64,000 nucleotides of DNA from MSPOR6 sp965261435 (GCA_965261435.1 CBDHDL010000021.1:4216001-4280000); one strand, 5' to 3'. Numbered from the stretch's first letter, positions 18,532 through 28,023 are shown. Program-made: numbers and translations. Notes: generated by a model not told the origin, from the sequence alone.

Positions 18532-18630
18532 TAGTGCTTTGTCAAGTCATAAATGATTTGTATATCGGACGGGGAAACCCCGTCACTACGAACGGATCTA
18601 CTCATCATTTGAGTGTAGACAGAACAATAG
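18532..18630 (-). repeat. Family C solitary element
   Basis: In reverse orientation the element reads from TGTTCTGTCTACACTCAAAT through CCGTTCGTAGTGACGGGGTT to TATGACTTGACAAAGCACTA. The core GACGGGG-TTT-CCCCGTC is self-complementary. The ends form an imperfect inverted repeat (TGTTCTGTC...AAATGAT against TGCTTTGTC...AAATGAT). It fills the gap between two minus-strand dehydrogenase genes. Confidence 0.8.
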
Positions 18631-18653
18631 TTTGAATGTCGTATAATGTAATT

Positions 18654-19601
18654 TTACCATTCAAACACCGTTCCGAGCAACCGCATCGGTTCATCACGTA
18701 GCCAATGATATATCTGTTGTACTTCATTAAGACTGACCCTATGCCGAATCAATGGCGCGATTCTAATTGAACCTTGCCGTAGGAATCGACAGAGATTTTC
18801 CAGATCATCACGAGTAAAATGGCTACAATGAAGGATACTGAGCTCCTTGAATTGTCCTACGTTGAAGGTATAATTGACATCAAAACGTCCTGCAACTAAT
18901 AGTAATTTTCCGCGATTCTTGCATGCACGGATCATCGGAGTGACCATATCTGTTGCCCCAGCAAAATCCATAACAATGTCATATCCACCTTCTGAAATTT
19001 GCGAGTTCCAACCATCTTCGCTTGTATTAAATACTTGCTCAGCGACACCGAGTTTGCGTGTTTCCTCTAACCGCGTTTCCTCAATATCACATACCGATAC
19101 ACGTGCACCCATTGCATAAGCAATCTGTGCAGCAAACATACCGATACATCCTTGACCGACGATTAGAACCCTTTCTCCGATACGCGGTTCAACCCGACGA
19201 CAACAGTGCATTGCGACTCCTGCTATGCCGAAAAGTGCAGCTTCAGCTGGATCAACATCATCAGGAAGTTTGATCAACAATCCGTTCTCAGGAATTTTGA
19301 ACCTTTCAACATGATCCACACTTGCATAGATCAGGTCACCAACTTCAAGCTGCGTTACATCAGGTCCCGTTTCAATAACTCTACCAACATTCTGGTAACC
19401 GCCGCCGCTTGGCAAGTTTTCATCAGCTGGGGCGTAGTTTCCTCCGATTAACTGGTTACGTTCTGTACCGTTGGTTAATCCTGTAAATACGGCTTCACAA
19501 AGCACCTCGTTCCGAACAGGAGCAGCAGGTTCTTTCCAATCTGCCACAACCCCTTTTTCTCGACGTTTATCAGGTAATAGTTGAGTAACAATCGCTTTCA
19601 A
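18654..19601 (-). CDS. MDR-family (zinc-type) alcohol/polyol dehydrogenase
   Basis: The minus-strand frame is open from a GTG at 19664, but the best start is a TTG at 19601, which has AAGGAG about 11 bases upstream and yields 315 residues starting LKAIVTQLLPDK. The GroES-like N-half has FTGLTNGTERNQLIGGN and ASVDHVERF, and the NAD-binding half has VLIVGQGCIGMFAAQIA then VSVCD. The four-cysteine structural zinc loop of classical members is absent, and the usual GHE catalytic-zinc motif is not evident. It may be a sorbitol- or threonine-dehydrogenase relative acting on a sugar alcohol; the substrate is inferred only from its neighbours. Confidence 0.78.
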   Translation of the reverse strand: MKAIVTQLLPDKRREKGVVADWKEPAAPVRNEVLCEAVFTGLTNGTERNQLIGGNYAPADENLPSGGGYQNVGRVIETGPDVTQLEVGDLIYASVDHVERFKIPENGLLIKLPDDVDPAEAALFGIAGVAMHCCRRVEPRIGERVLIVGQGCIGMFAAQIAYAMGARVSVCDIEETRLEETRKLGVAEQVFNTSEDGWNSQISEGGYDIVMDFAGATDMVTPMIRACKNRGKLLLVAGRFDVNYTFNVGQFKELSILHCSHFTRDDLENLCRFLRQGSIRIAPLIRHRVSLNEVQQIYHWLRDEPMRLLGTVFEW

Positions 19602-19752
19602 AATTAGTATAACTCCTTTAGATGAAGATATGATGCTATCTGACGTATTAAGGTACGCTATCACAGACTATTTGTCAAGGAATTAGAAGATTTTGCCAGA
19701 GGTCTCAACCAGAAATTCAATTGACAGACTGTTGACTTTGCTATAAGATAAG

Positions 19753-19780
19753 TTGACAAATGAATATTGAAGTGTATTAC
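19753..19780 (+). promoter_or_regulatory. Possible sigma-70-type promoter
   Basis: TTGACA at 19753-19758, a 16-base spacer and TATTAC at 19775-19780 give a fair -35/-10 pair upstream of the aldolase start at 19821. It is a sequence match only. Confidence 0.3.
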
Positions 19781-19820
19781 ATTAACTGATACTTTGCTAC
19801 GGTTTAGAAGGAGATTCATA

Positions 19821-20699
19821 ATGCCCAAAAGGGTTAATAAAGCAATTGAATTATTAGTTGAAGACCAACCAGTTTTTTACACAGGAAGCCACACGGGTGC
19901 GGACCTAAACTTTGATTCAGGACGTGCAATGGCAAAGACATGGGCAGATTATATTAACATCGGAATGGAGCACGGTTCTTTTGATCTGTCAGGTTTAGAT
20001 CAATTTATGAAAGGACTTGCAGATGGTGGTCCAACGCATAGTGGACACAAGACCCCGGCTGTGATCGTTGAATTGCCCGTGGATGGTGTGAGTGCTGATG
20101 CAATCCGTGCAAACGGATGGCAGATGCGGCAACTCTTAGCACGTGGCGTGCACGGTCTTTTGCTCTGTCATGCAGAATCTCCTGAAGCAGTAAAAGCATT
20201 TGTTGAGGCTTGCCGGTACCCCTTCCAGTCAATCGGTGTCGGGTCGCACTTAGATGTTGGTAGAAGAGGCTCTGCAGGACAAGGTTCTGCTGCACCTATA
20301 TGGGGAATATCGGTAGACCAATATCTTGATACGGCTGATCCTTGGCCACTGAATCCTGATGGGGAATTACTACTCGGTCTGAAGTTCGAAAATAAACGTG
20401 CTCTGGCAAATGTCGAAGTGACAGCACGAGTACCTGGAATAGCATTTGCCGAATGGGGACCCGGTGATATGAGTATGTCTTTCGGCTATAAGCATCAACC
20501 TAATCCAAGACCACAAGAACTTCAGCAAGCCAGAGATCGCGTTTTTTCTGCCTGTCAAACAGCGGGTCTTAAGTTTTTGGAAAGCGCATCACCAGATACG
20601 ATTGAAGCAAGTATTGATGCTGGTGTAAGAATATGTGGTTCCGGTGAAGAAACGGCGCGTATTGGACGTGCTTATGCTGGCAGGACAATGCTTGTATAA
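19821..20699 (+). CDS. HpcH/HpaI-family aldolase
   Basis: The ATG at 19821 is chosen over an upstream in-frame TTG at 19767 because GAAGGAGATT precedes it at ideal distance. The product is 292 residues. Family features are HTGADLNFDSGRAMAKTWAD near the N-terminus, IVELPVDGVSADAIRANGWQ, a HGLLLCHAESPEAVKAFVEA strand-helix with the metal-binding Glu, and EWGPGDMSMSFGY carrying the second metal ligand (Asp). Members cleave 2-keto-3-deoxy or 4-hydroxy-2-oxo acids to pyruvate and an aldehyde. It lies 39 bases before an RraA-type gene, another aldolase class, so the two may act on one acid-sugar pathway. Confidence 0.83.
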   Translation: MPKRVNKAIELLVEDQPVFYTGSHTGADLNFDSGRAMAKTWADYINIGMEHGSFDLSGLDQFMKGLADGGPTHSGHKTPAVIVELPVDGVSADAIRANGWQMRQLLARGVHGLLLCHAESPEAVKAFVEACRYPFQSIGVGSHLDVGRRGSAGQGSAAPIWGISVDQYLDTADPWPLNPDGELLLGLKFENKRALANVEVTARVPGIAFAEWGPGDMSMSFGYKHQPNPRPQELQQARDRVFSACQTAGLKFLESASPDTIEASIDAGVRICGSGEETARIGRAYAGRTMLV

Positions 20700-20738
20700 A
20701 TAGATGTGAAAGAAAACTCGTAATTAATGAGGTAAAAT

Positions 20739-21473
20739 ATGCAGTTAACACAACAGGAAATGTTAGCAGAATTGCGAAAATATGACACACCATCAATAAC
20801 AAATGTCGTCGCGACCTACCCGGGTAATCCGCTTTGTCTGGGTCTATATAACCCGTGGACTGAAAACTGGTATACCGATACCACGATTCGATGCATGTAT
20901 CCAGAATTGGGTGCCATGGCAGGTTACGCGGTCACCTGTGTCTACGGCTTACCAGACCCAAATTTTTCAGAACTATCCTTTATGGATGTTGTTGATGCAT
21001 TAGATGCTACCGATAAACCGACAATTCTTGCCCTACAACAGAAGTTTCCTTCAGAAATAGAAAACAAGGTGGGGTTAGCAGGTGGTAACATGACAGCTGC
21101 AATGAAATCGGTAGGTTGTTTAGGGGCAATATCAAACGGACCTTCGCGTGATATTGATGAAATACGACCGATGGAATTCCAATACCTATTGAGTGGTATC
21201 AGTCCTGGACATGGTGCAATGGCAGTACACGCGGTCAATGTTCCAGTTTCTATAGCTGGAATGGATGTTGCACCGGGAGAGATTATCCACATGGATGAAA
21301 ACGGTGCATGTAAATTTCCTGGATATGCGTTGGAAGCAGTGCTAACAAATGTAAAAAAATTGATTGATCAGGAAGGAGATAGGATTGGTCAATTACTCTC
21401 AGGACCGAAAACAGCAAAACAGGTGCGCGCAATTTTCAGCGGACATACTTATTCAGAAGACGACGATAAATAG
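20739..21473 (+). CDS. RraA-family protein (4-hydroxy-4-methyl-2-oxoglutarate aldolase-like)
   Basis: The protein has 244 residues. The RraA core is GLAGGNMTAAMKSVGCLGAI followed by SNGPSRDIDEIRP, with the conserved G-x-x-T, the substrate-binding R and the metal-binding D (RD pair). Members with this motif are either class II pyruvate aldolases or regulators of RNase E; the RD pair supports an aldolase. There is no RNase E gene here. GAGGT precedes the ATG. It is the second gene of a two-gene unit with the HpcH/HpaI aldolase. Confidence 0.82.
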   Translation: MQLTQQEMLAELRKYDTPSITNVVATYPGNPLCLGLYNPWTENWYTDTTIRCMYPELGAMAGYAVTCVYGLPDPNFSELSFMDVVDALDATDKPTILALQQKFPSEIENKVGLAGGNMTAAMKSVGCLGAISNGPSRDIDEIRPMEFQYLLSGISPGHGAMAVHAVNVPVSIAGMDVAPGEIIHMDENGACKFPGYALEAVLTNVKKLIDQEGDRIGQLLSGPKTAKQVRAIFSGHTYSEDDDK

Positions 21474-21548
21474 AATATACAGAGGTGTTTTATCAAATCA
21501 ATGTCAGTAAATGATGCACAAACGAATGGATTAGTCCAGACTAAATAC

Positions 21549-21664
21549 GTAGGTCGGGTAGAGGGACGAAACCCGACAAATGCCAAACGCGCATTTGGCG
21601 TTGATTTGGACACGTAATCATTGTATCTATCATCTCGGGTTTTGCTTCGCTCTACCCGACCTAC
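21549..21664. repeat. Family A palindromic element upstream of the AAA ATPase gene
   Basis: GTAGGTCGGGTAGAG...CGAAACCCGACA and the inverted arm ending CTCTACCCGACCTAC frame the GCCAAA-CGCGCA-TTTGGC hairpin, as at 432-547. Flanks are TTAGTCCAGACTAA (21531) and GACAGAACACTAA (21677-21689). The right flank ends only 9 bases before the GTG start of the next gene, so that gene's leader is repeat-derived. Confidence 0.85.
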
Positions 21665-21698
21665 AAGTTAAGTATTGACAGAACACTAAGGTGAAAAT

Positions 21699-23321
21699 GT
21701 GAGAAGTTTTGGAACCCGAGGAAGAGTATATCCCGATAAACACTATGTTGTTCCACGAACCAATGAAATCATGGACTTCAATAACCGCATTAAAGATGGA
21801 CAGTATATAGTCCTATTCGCACCCCGACAGACCGGCAAGACCACTTTCTTCCGATTCGCAGTTGAAAAACTAACGACAGAAGACCCGGAATATTTCCCTA
21901 TACAACTCAATTTTGAAGCATTACAAAATCTGAATACAACAGACTTTTATGGTGCAGTTCATCAGAGAATTTGCAAGGAAATTGAAAATGGACTACAGAA
22001 ACGGGGATGTATACTGAATGAAGATATAAACCAAATTTTGGGAAATACAGAATTAACAACCCATCTTTCAATGTTCGAGTTCTTTGAAGAGTGTCAGAAT
22101 TTACTCAATGACTATTTACAGATACAGAATAAGGTCGTTCTCATAATTGACGAATTTGATGGTATTCCGCCATCTGAAGTGAGTGACTTTCTCCATATAC
22201 TGCGAGAAAATTACCTTGCTGATGTCCCAAAAAGTCCATATAGTGTCACGATTGTAGGTGTAAAGAGTATTACACAACTCAACTTTGACCGTTCAATCTC
22301 TCCTTTCAATGTACAAGATGATTTTAATCTACCTAACTTCAGTCTTGAACAAGTAAAAGAACTATTATCACAATATACAGCTGAAGTCGGTCAAGACTTT
22401 GCTGCTGATGTTATTGAAACCCTCTACAAACAAACGGCAGGACAACCCTTCCTTGTCAATAGGTTTGCTCAAATCCTCACAGATGAGATGGATATACCGA
22501 AGACAGAAACAATTGCAATGGAGCACTTCTTAGCAGCACATGATGAGATGCTTCAAGAACAAAACACTAATATACAACACCTACTTACAAATATTAGAAG
22601 AGACCAACGTTTCAAAGATATCCTAATGAAGATTGTTTCTTATGAGAGAGGCGTGCCGTATAATCTTGATAATGAAATAATCAACGAACTTACTATGTAT
22701 GGCGTTATCAGGAGGGGGACTGACAGGATGTGTCAAATCGTCAATCCTATTTATCACCACCGTATTATGCAAGCATTTAAACCGGTGATAAATGGATTGG
22801 AACAGGACTATTTTCCTGAAGATGTAGATATAGACTTTATCGATTACCTTAAACCTACTGGTGAAATAGAACTGGAAGCTCTACTTGATAATTTCAAGGA
22901 CTTTATTGCTCGTGCTGGATTTCGCATTCTTCAAGTACCTGAGACCCCTCAAGAGTACGTTGGACAAAACTTGTTATACGCATATTTAGATCAATTTGTC
23001 CGTATCGTCAAAGCAGATATGTTTCTTGAAGTCCAGACAGGACGCGGTAGGATTGACTTACTCATAATCCATAATCAGCGTAAGTATATAGTTGAAACCA
23101 AGATATGGGAAGGAGAAAGGTACTATAAATCTGGTAAAAGCCAACTTGTAGAGTATCTCAAATCAGAGAAATCGGATGAAGGATATTATGTGGTATTTGA
23201 TCATCGAAGGAATCCAGAATCGCGTGTTGAAACGGAAACACTTGAGGGTGTAACAGTCCGATCCTATGTGATCCCAGTTGTACAAAGAAAACCTTCAGCT
23301 ATCTCTGGTTATAGTCAATAA
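21699..23321 (+). CDS. AAA ATPase with C-terminal PD-(D/E)XK nuclease-like domain
   Basis: The protein has 540 residues. The Walker A motif is APRQTGKTT (41-49) and Walker B is VVLIIDEFD (146-154). A sensor/lid region follows (KQTAGQPFLVNRFAQ). Residues ~440-500 carry a PD-(D/E)XK-type site, GRGRIDLLI (D453) and YIVETKIW (E466, K468). This is the architecture of the AAA-ATPase/DUF1703-like proteins common in Bacteroidetes and uncultured phyla, whose role is unknown. The GTG start has AAGGTG before it. It ends 2 bases from the stop of the convergent MFS gene. Its leader abuts a family A repeat. Confidence 0.82.
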   Translation: MRSFGTRGRVYPDKHYVVPRTNEIMDFNNRIKDGQYIVLFAPRQTGKTTFFRFAVEKLTTEDPEYFPIQLNFEALQNLNTTDFYGAVHQRICKEIENGLQKRGCILNEDINQILGNTELTTHLSMFEFFEECQNLLNDYLQIQNKVVLIIDEFDGIPPSEVSDFLHILRENYLADVPKSPYSVTIVGVKSITQLNFDRSISPFNVQDDFNLPNFSLEQVKELLSQYTAEVGQDFAADVIETLYKQTAGQPFLVNRFAQILTDEMDIPKTETIAMEHFLAAHDEMLQEQNTNIQHLLTNIRRDQRFKDILMKIVSYERGVPYNLDNEIINELTMYGVIRRGTDRMCQIVNPIYHHRIMQAFKPVINGLEQDYFPEDVDIDFIDYLKPTGEIELEALLDNFKDFIARAGFRILQVPETPQEYVGQNLLYAYLDQFVRIVKADMFLEVQTGRGRIDLLIIHNQRKYIVETKIWEGERYYKSGKSQLVEYLKSEKSDEGYYVVFDHRRNPESRVETETLEGVTVRSYVIPVVQRKPSAISGYSQ

Positions 23322-23323
23322 CC

Positions 23324-24634
23324 CTATTGTTTTCCTATAGTTTTAGTAAATCGCAGCTGCCATATCCACCACAGCAATGATGGTATGAGAGGTAACGAAG
23401 TCATCCACCATAGAACAGTACCCACTCCAAACAGATCGAGCATCCCCCCAACAATTGCTGTCGCAACTGCCCCCATAAGCGTAAACAGTGCAAATTCTGT
23501 TCCAAAGATACGTCCACGAATCTCATTTGGGGCATTCTGAAGTAGTAGTTGCGTTGAAAAAACCCATGCGATCCCACCACCTACACTACGAACAAATCCA
23601 CCTAATACAACGGTCAATAGACTGACAAGTGGCGCGGTAATCGCAAGTCCAGCCGCACCAATCAGGTAACCGAGACTAATACTTCGTCGCAACGGTTTAT
23701 CTCGATCGCCTGTCCAATGCCTTGCAATAATAGGACCTAATCCGCTGCCAACACCACCCATACATAACATCAGTCCTAAACTGATCGCTCCATCTTTACC
23801 AACGACAAAATGTTTCCGTGCAATCTCAACTATCACGACCTGAAATCCAGAAGACAATAAGAGTGCTATCACCGCTTTATGTAACGTGAGAAACAGTATA
23901 TCGGTATGCCGACGCATATAGCGAAAAGTAACGAACTTCTCTCGTGCATGAAGTCCTGCCTGAGAATCAGACCGTTGGGGTAGTTTAATTTGCATTAGCA
24001 ATATTGCCGAGACGAAGAAGGTAAATCCATCAATAACAAACGCCACGTAAACACCGAACAAGCCTGCTATTAATCCTCCAATTGCTGCACCAAATGCAAG
24101 CATTACAGACCACGTTGTAGCACTTAACGCATTAGCCGTACCGAGTTCTCGTTGTGAAGTGATATCTGGTAAAATAGCACTACGAGCAGGACTAAAAAAT
24201 CCGCTTACACCAAATAGAAGTGTAGCAAGGAGATACAGTAACCATATATCGCTTACATCACGGACAAAAAGATACCCGATAAGCAGGAACCCTCTTACGA
24301 TATCTGTGACAATGAGAATGTGTTTTCGATTGTAGCGATCTGCACATATTCCCGCTAACGGAGATACGAAAAAAGGTGCAAGCATCCGAATGGTAAACAG
24401 AATCCCTAAAGCCAATGCTAAATCAGTTAGTTTGCCAATCAGTACTGCCGACGCGAGCACGTTGAACCAATCCCCTAAGAGACTAACAACTTGTCCTGAC
24501 CATAACCAACGAAAGTTAGGATTTATTTGAAGAATTTCGAAATAGCCAACGACTTCTTCTCTTTTAGCAGACTCACCCTTAAGCAAATCAACTTTGTCGG
24601 AAGTGCTATTAGAAGATTGTTCTTTTTGAGACAA
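23324..24634 (-). CDS. MFS transporter (drug efflux/DHA3-like)
   Basis: The protein has 436 residues with about twelve hydrophobic helices. FRWLWSGQVVSLLGDWFNVL is the typical first helix of the MFS_3/enterobactin-exporter-like group, and AGICADRYNRKHILIVTD is the A-motif loop between helices 2 and 3. The gene starts with TTG at 24634, the base next to the TAA of the upstream oxidoreductase, and GGGAG inside the end of that gene supplies the ribosome site. The two genes are thus translationally coupled. It could export or import a compound linked to the oxidoreductase; the substrate is unknown. Confidence 0.85.
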   Translation of the reverse strand: MSQKEQSSNSTSDKVDLLKGESAKREEVVGYFEILQINPNFRWLWSGQVVSLLGDWFNVLASAVLIGKLTDLALALGILFTIRMLAPFFVSPLAGICADRYNRKHILIVTDIVRGFLLIGYLFVRDVSDIWLLYLLATLLFGVSGFFSPARSAILPDITSQRELGTANALSATTWSVMLAFGAAIGGLIAGLFGVYVAFVIDGFTFFVSAILLMQIKLPQRSDSQAGLHAREKFVTFRYMRRHTDILFLTLHKAVIALLLSSGFQVVIVEIARKHFVVGKDGAISLGLMLCMGGVGSGLGPIIARHWTGDRDKPLRRSISLGYLIGAAGLAITAPLVSLLTVVLGGFVRSVGGGIAWVFSTQLLLQNAPNEIRGRIFGTEFALFTLMGAVATAIVGGMLDLFGVGTVLWWMTSLPLIPSLLWWIWQLRFTKTIGKQ

Positions 24635-25822
24635 TTATAGCTCCCACCGTTCATTGATTGGCTTTTGATATACTTCAATTCCTCCTGAAACAATATCTTC
24701 ATAGCTGACAGCTTGTCCACAAGCGTTAGATTCATAGATTGCCTCACAGATTGATTTTGCACGGAGTCCAACTTCCGCATCAAGTTCAGGGGGTCTGTTG
24801 TTTTCTATCGCATCTACAAAATCGTAACATTCAAGCACAACGCCATCGGTGAAGTCATGGGGAAAGAGTCGTTGCTTCTCCTCAACAGTTAGACTTGCCA
24901 TATACTCGTCAATGAGGCTTTTCATTGTTAGTCGTGTCCCATCCTTGAGAATGATCTCTGCACCATCAAATGGTCCGTGAAAGATGTCTCCGTTATCAAG
25001 CAAACATCCTTCACTTCCGTAATAGACGACATGGTTAAACCCGTGTCCAACTGCTGCCCAAGTACATGTCCATAAACCGATCATACCGTTCTTGAAGTTG
25101 ATGGTTGCCACCCATGTGTCCTCTTGTTCGTTTTTTACAATTTCACCTGCTTTTGTAACTTCAAGGTTTTCATATTGGCAGACACGTCCATATACGGTGG
25201 TAGGATCACCGAAAAGAAAACGTAGAGTATCACAATAGTGAGCGCCCGAATCCATTACCATTCCACCACCGCCAAGTGATAGATCAAGTCTCCAATGCCA
25301 TTCGTTTTGCGGATTCGGTTCACGATGACTTGCATGTTGCGCGAAGAATGTCCGCATATCGCCAAGTATCTGTTTATCATTTATCAACCATTCTGCTGTA
25401 CGTCGACTCGGCATTCTCCGGATGTTTTCTGCAGTTGCTGCAATTTTACCATTCGCTTCAGCTGCTGCCATAATAGCGTGCGTTGCTTTGACGGTAATAC
25501 CTATTGGTTTCTCAACCATCACGTTTACACCCTCATTGAGACACTTTATTGCGTTGATATGATGATGTGCATGTGAAGTGCATATATCGGCACCGTCTAA
25601 ATCTGCAGTTGCGAGCATTGCGTCTGCATCGTCAAAAACTGCTGGCTTTTTTCCTGTTACTTCTTTGACCCGATTCGCGAAATTATCTGCCCTATCTTTA
25701 ACTTCATCACACATCGCAACGAGTTCAACTTTCCCCGGTTCTGTATTATGAATTGTAAGATATGCATTAAGATGTCCGTTCGCCATTCCCCCACAACCGA
25801 TGATTGCAATCTGAATTGCCAT
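24635..25822 (-). CDS. Gfo/Idh/MocA family oxidoreductase
   Basis: The protein has 395 residues, longer than the other three in the window. It begins MAIQIAIIGCGGMANGHLNAY (Rossmann GxGG), with VNVMVEKPIGITVKAT as EKP and DLSLGGGGMVMDSGAHYCDT as the substrate-side motif. AAGGAG stands before the ATG. It is the first gene of a two-gene operon with the MFS transporter, which suggests a sugar or sugar-acid that is moved across the membrane and oxidised; that link is inference. Confidence 0.88.
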   Translation of the reverse strand: MAIQIAIIGCGGMANGHLNAYLTIHNTEPGKVELVAMCDEVKDRADNFANRVKEVTGKKPAVFDDADAMLATADLDGADICTSHAHHHINAIKCLNEGVNVMVEKPIGITVKATHAIMAAAEANGKIAATAENIRRMPSRRTAEWLINDKQILGDMRTFFAQHASHREPNPQNEWHWRLDLSLGGGGMVMDSGAHYCDTLRFLFGDPTTVYGRVCQYENLEVTKAGEIVKNEQEDTWVATINFKNGMIGLWTCTWAAVGHGFNHVVYYGSEGCLLDNGDIFHGPFDGAEIILKDGTRLTMKSLIDEYMASLTVEEKQRLFPHDFTDGVVLECYDFVDAIENNRPPELDAEVGLRAKSICEAIYESNACGQAVSYEDIVSGGIEVYQKPINERWEL

Positions 25823-25880
25823 AGTGTTCTCCTTTTACGTCGTAAAGATGTTGCTGCTGATATAAAAACGTTTAGTAGAA

Positions 25881-26004
25881 TAACGTGAGTTTGATAATAG
25901 GTATATCAACTTTATTTTACTCAAAATATTTCTTTCAAAGACCCGGTAGGTGCGGTTTCCTAACCGCACCGAATACAAAAATCAGATTTATCAAACTCAC
26001 GTTA
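25881..26004. repeat. 124 bp element with perfect 17 bp terminal inverted repeats (family D)
   Basis: TAACGTGAGTTTGATAA (25881-25897) is repeated in perfect inverted form at 25988-26004. Inside is a perfect hairpin GGTGCGGTT-TCCT-AACCGCACC (25949-25970). No ORF is inside. Size, termini and central hairpin suit a MITE-like element, unrelated in sequence to families A-C. A weak relative of the terminus (TTAACGTGAGAT) is at 51493. Confidence 0.75.
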
Positions 26005-26068
26005 GAATAGCAAAAATACGGAGATTTTGGTAGAGAGATTAAGTTCATTGATAGAATCTAAAGAAAAA

Positions 26069-26099
26069 AGATGCCACAACATAAACAGTTGTGGCATCT
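26069..26099 (-). terminator. Rho-independent terminator of the beta-CASP gene
   Basis: On the minus strand the arms AGATGCCACAAC and GTTGTGGCATCT (12 bp, 7-base loop) are followed by TTTTTTCTTT. The hairpin starts 26 bases after the stop of the nuclease gene. Confidence 0.85.
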
Positions 26100-26125
26100 G
26101 TTCATATTTGCTAAGTTAGAATTGA

Positions 26126-27739
26126 CTAACGCAAATAGTATAGATGTGTGGACTTGCGTACGAAGAATCTTGGATCCAGCGATAAACACCATCTAAGGAA
26201 CTTAACCTTAAGCGACGTTATTTCATCACTACCGAACCAGTGTTCTGCTAAATCTCTGACATGAAATGGACCAGTCAATTCCAGTTTTCTCAGAAAAGCA
26301 GAAAGCTCATAGAGGATTTTGTCGTGACTTAATCGCCTTCCATTAGCAATACCTTCTCGTTTATCCACTTTATAGCGTTTCCCGTTTTCCGGAAGTACAA
26401 CATCAATTTCAGGTAATTCTTCATGAATAGATTCTGAGAGTCCTTTTCTTGCTTCCGTATCTCCATGCACAAGATAAAGTCTTGGGGGATCCACTTTCTT
26501 AACCAAAGTCATGAGTTGTTCAAGATTTGCATGAGCAGATAATGAGTACTTTTTCACATCACATTTAACACTTAGTTTCTTTCCGTCACTCAGTTCCCAC
26601 TCTTGATCTGATGGCCTACCTGCTTCCACCCATTTCCACAGTTTACGACCATTCGTTCCTTTAGCTTGATAACCTGTAATTGCAATCAGGTTTTTTGGGT
26701 CTTTAGCTATCTGTTTAGCATAGTCCAATGACTTGCCACCGACCAACATACCTGAAGATGAAATAATATAACAAGGTCCTCCATCTATAATTCTCTCCCG
26801 TTGTCTTTCTGATGTTACCCTCTGAATCATATCGGAACCAAATAGGTCTTCACCGCGTTCGGCTTTACGTCGTAAAGATGGGGTCAGTTCATGTGGGAAT
26901 CTTGAATAGATCTCATTAATTCGGTTTATCATCCCATCAACGTATACGGGTAATTCAGGAATTTGCTTTTGCTCCATGGCATTCTTCAGAATTAGAATTA
27001 CTTCTTGAGAACGTCCAATTGCAAAAGCAGGAATTAAGACTTTACCACCACTCTCAATGGTCTTGGTTACATCCCTCAGAAGTTTTTTCTCTTGTTGCTT
27101 TCGATCCTTGTGTTGACTCTTGGGATTTCCATAGGTTGATTCCATAACCATCACATCAGGTTTTAACCAACGTGGAATTTTCATCCCTTGTATAGTTAGT
27201 TGATTAGTAAGTGAAACATCTCCGCTCATCAAGATGCTTTCATCTTTACTCTCAATATAGATCATCGCTGCACCTAAAATATGTCCAGCAGGAATCCAAG
27301 TAGCTTTCACACCGTTACATATCTCTATTGGTTTGAACCATGTAACTTCTTCATGATTACAATACTTGAATACCTCTAAATCATCTTTTGTATATATAGG
27401 ACGTATCCCTTTCTCTTGTTCCTCCTTTTTCATCAAATTCAAACTTTGCTTTAACATAGCAAAAGTAATTACTCTTGTCGCTGATGTATAATAGACTTTG
27501 ATACCTTCTTGCCAAAGATCTCTTAATACCGGCAATGCACCAATGTGATCAGTATGTGCATGGGTTATGAGAACTGCATCTGGTAAACCTATTTCATTAA
27601 AATCTGGAAAATCTGGTAACCTTTCGTGTCCCATCCGGATACCAGCATCTACCAATATTCTTTTTCCCTCAATTTCAACTAATGTACTTGAAGCACCAAC
27701 TTCGTTTGCACCGCTAATAAAGTCGGGTATTATACTCAT
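26126..27739 (-). CDS. Metallo-beta-lactamase / beta-CASP RNase (CPSF-like)
   Basis: The protein has 537 residues. The MBL zinc motif is HAHTDH (60-65), with the later ligands H153 (PAGHILGA) and D174 (MSGDVS). Beta-CASP motifs follow: MESTYGN (199-205), KVLIPAFAIGRSQEV, SSSGMLVGG, YSLSAHA and YLVHGDTEARKGL. The last ~75 residues form an extra domain not seen in minimal members. By family it should be a cytoplasmic zinc ribonuclease for RNA maturation or decay. The gene is monocistronic, with its own terminator downstream. Its 5' region holds an 11 bp inverted repeat (TTAATGGATGT, 27784 and 27849). Confidence 0.9.
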   Translation of the reverse strand: MSIIPDFISGANEVGASSTLVEIEGKRILVDAGIRMGHERLPDFPDFNEIGLPDAVLITHAHTDHIGALPVLRDLWQEGIKVYYTSATRVITFAMLKQSLNLMKKEEQEKGIRPIYTKDDLEVFKYCNHEEVTWFKPIEICNGVKATWIPAGHILGAAMIYIESKDESILMSGDVSLTNQLTIQGMKIPRWLKPDVMVMESTYGNPKSQHKDRKQQEKKLLRDVTKTIESGGKVLIPAFAIGRSQEVILILKNAMEQKQIPELPVYVDGMINRINEIYSRFPHELTPSLRRKAERGEDLFGSDMIQRVTSERQRERIIDGGPCYIISSSGMLVGGKSLDYAKQIAKDPKNLIAITGYQAKGTNGRKLWKWVEAGRPSDQEWELSDGKKLSVKCDVKKYSLSAHANLEQLMTLVKKVDPPRLYLVHGDTEARKGLSESIHEELPEIDVVLPENGKRYKVDKREGIANGRRLSHDKILYELSAFLRKLELTGPFHVRDLAEHWFGSDEITSLKVKFLRWCLSLDPRFFVRKSTHLYYLR

Positions 27740-28023
27740 TTTTTCTCCTATGATATCGTAAGAATTATGATCTTATCGATTTGTTAATGGATGTGTCAAC
27801 ACACGATTCATACGAATCAAAGTAGGCATGTAAATCCTTAAAGTGCTTACATCCATTAATGGAACTCTGTAAAGAGTTGTTTTAACACGTTCTTCAATTT
27901 ACTAAGAACGATAATATGACATAACAATTTAAGTGACTATTGAGTCACAAAATGAAATATTGAACTGCAAAATCTGTCGGAAACTGTGAATATAGATTCC
28001 ATAGAACCTATTCATCCATATCA
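27740..28023. other. Intergenic region with inverted repeat
   Basis: The upstream region of the beta-CASP gene is AT-rich. It contains TTAATGGATGT at 27784-27794 and the inverted copy ACATCCATTAA at 27849-27859, which could be an operator or hairpin. No ORF worth calling is present. Confidence 0.35.
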
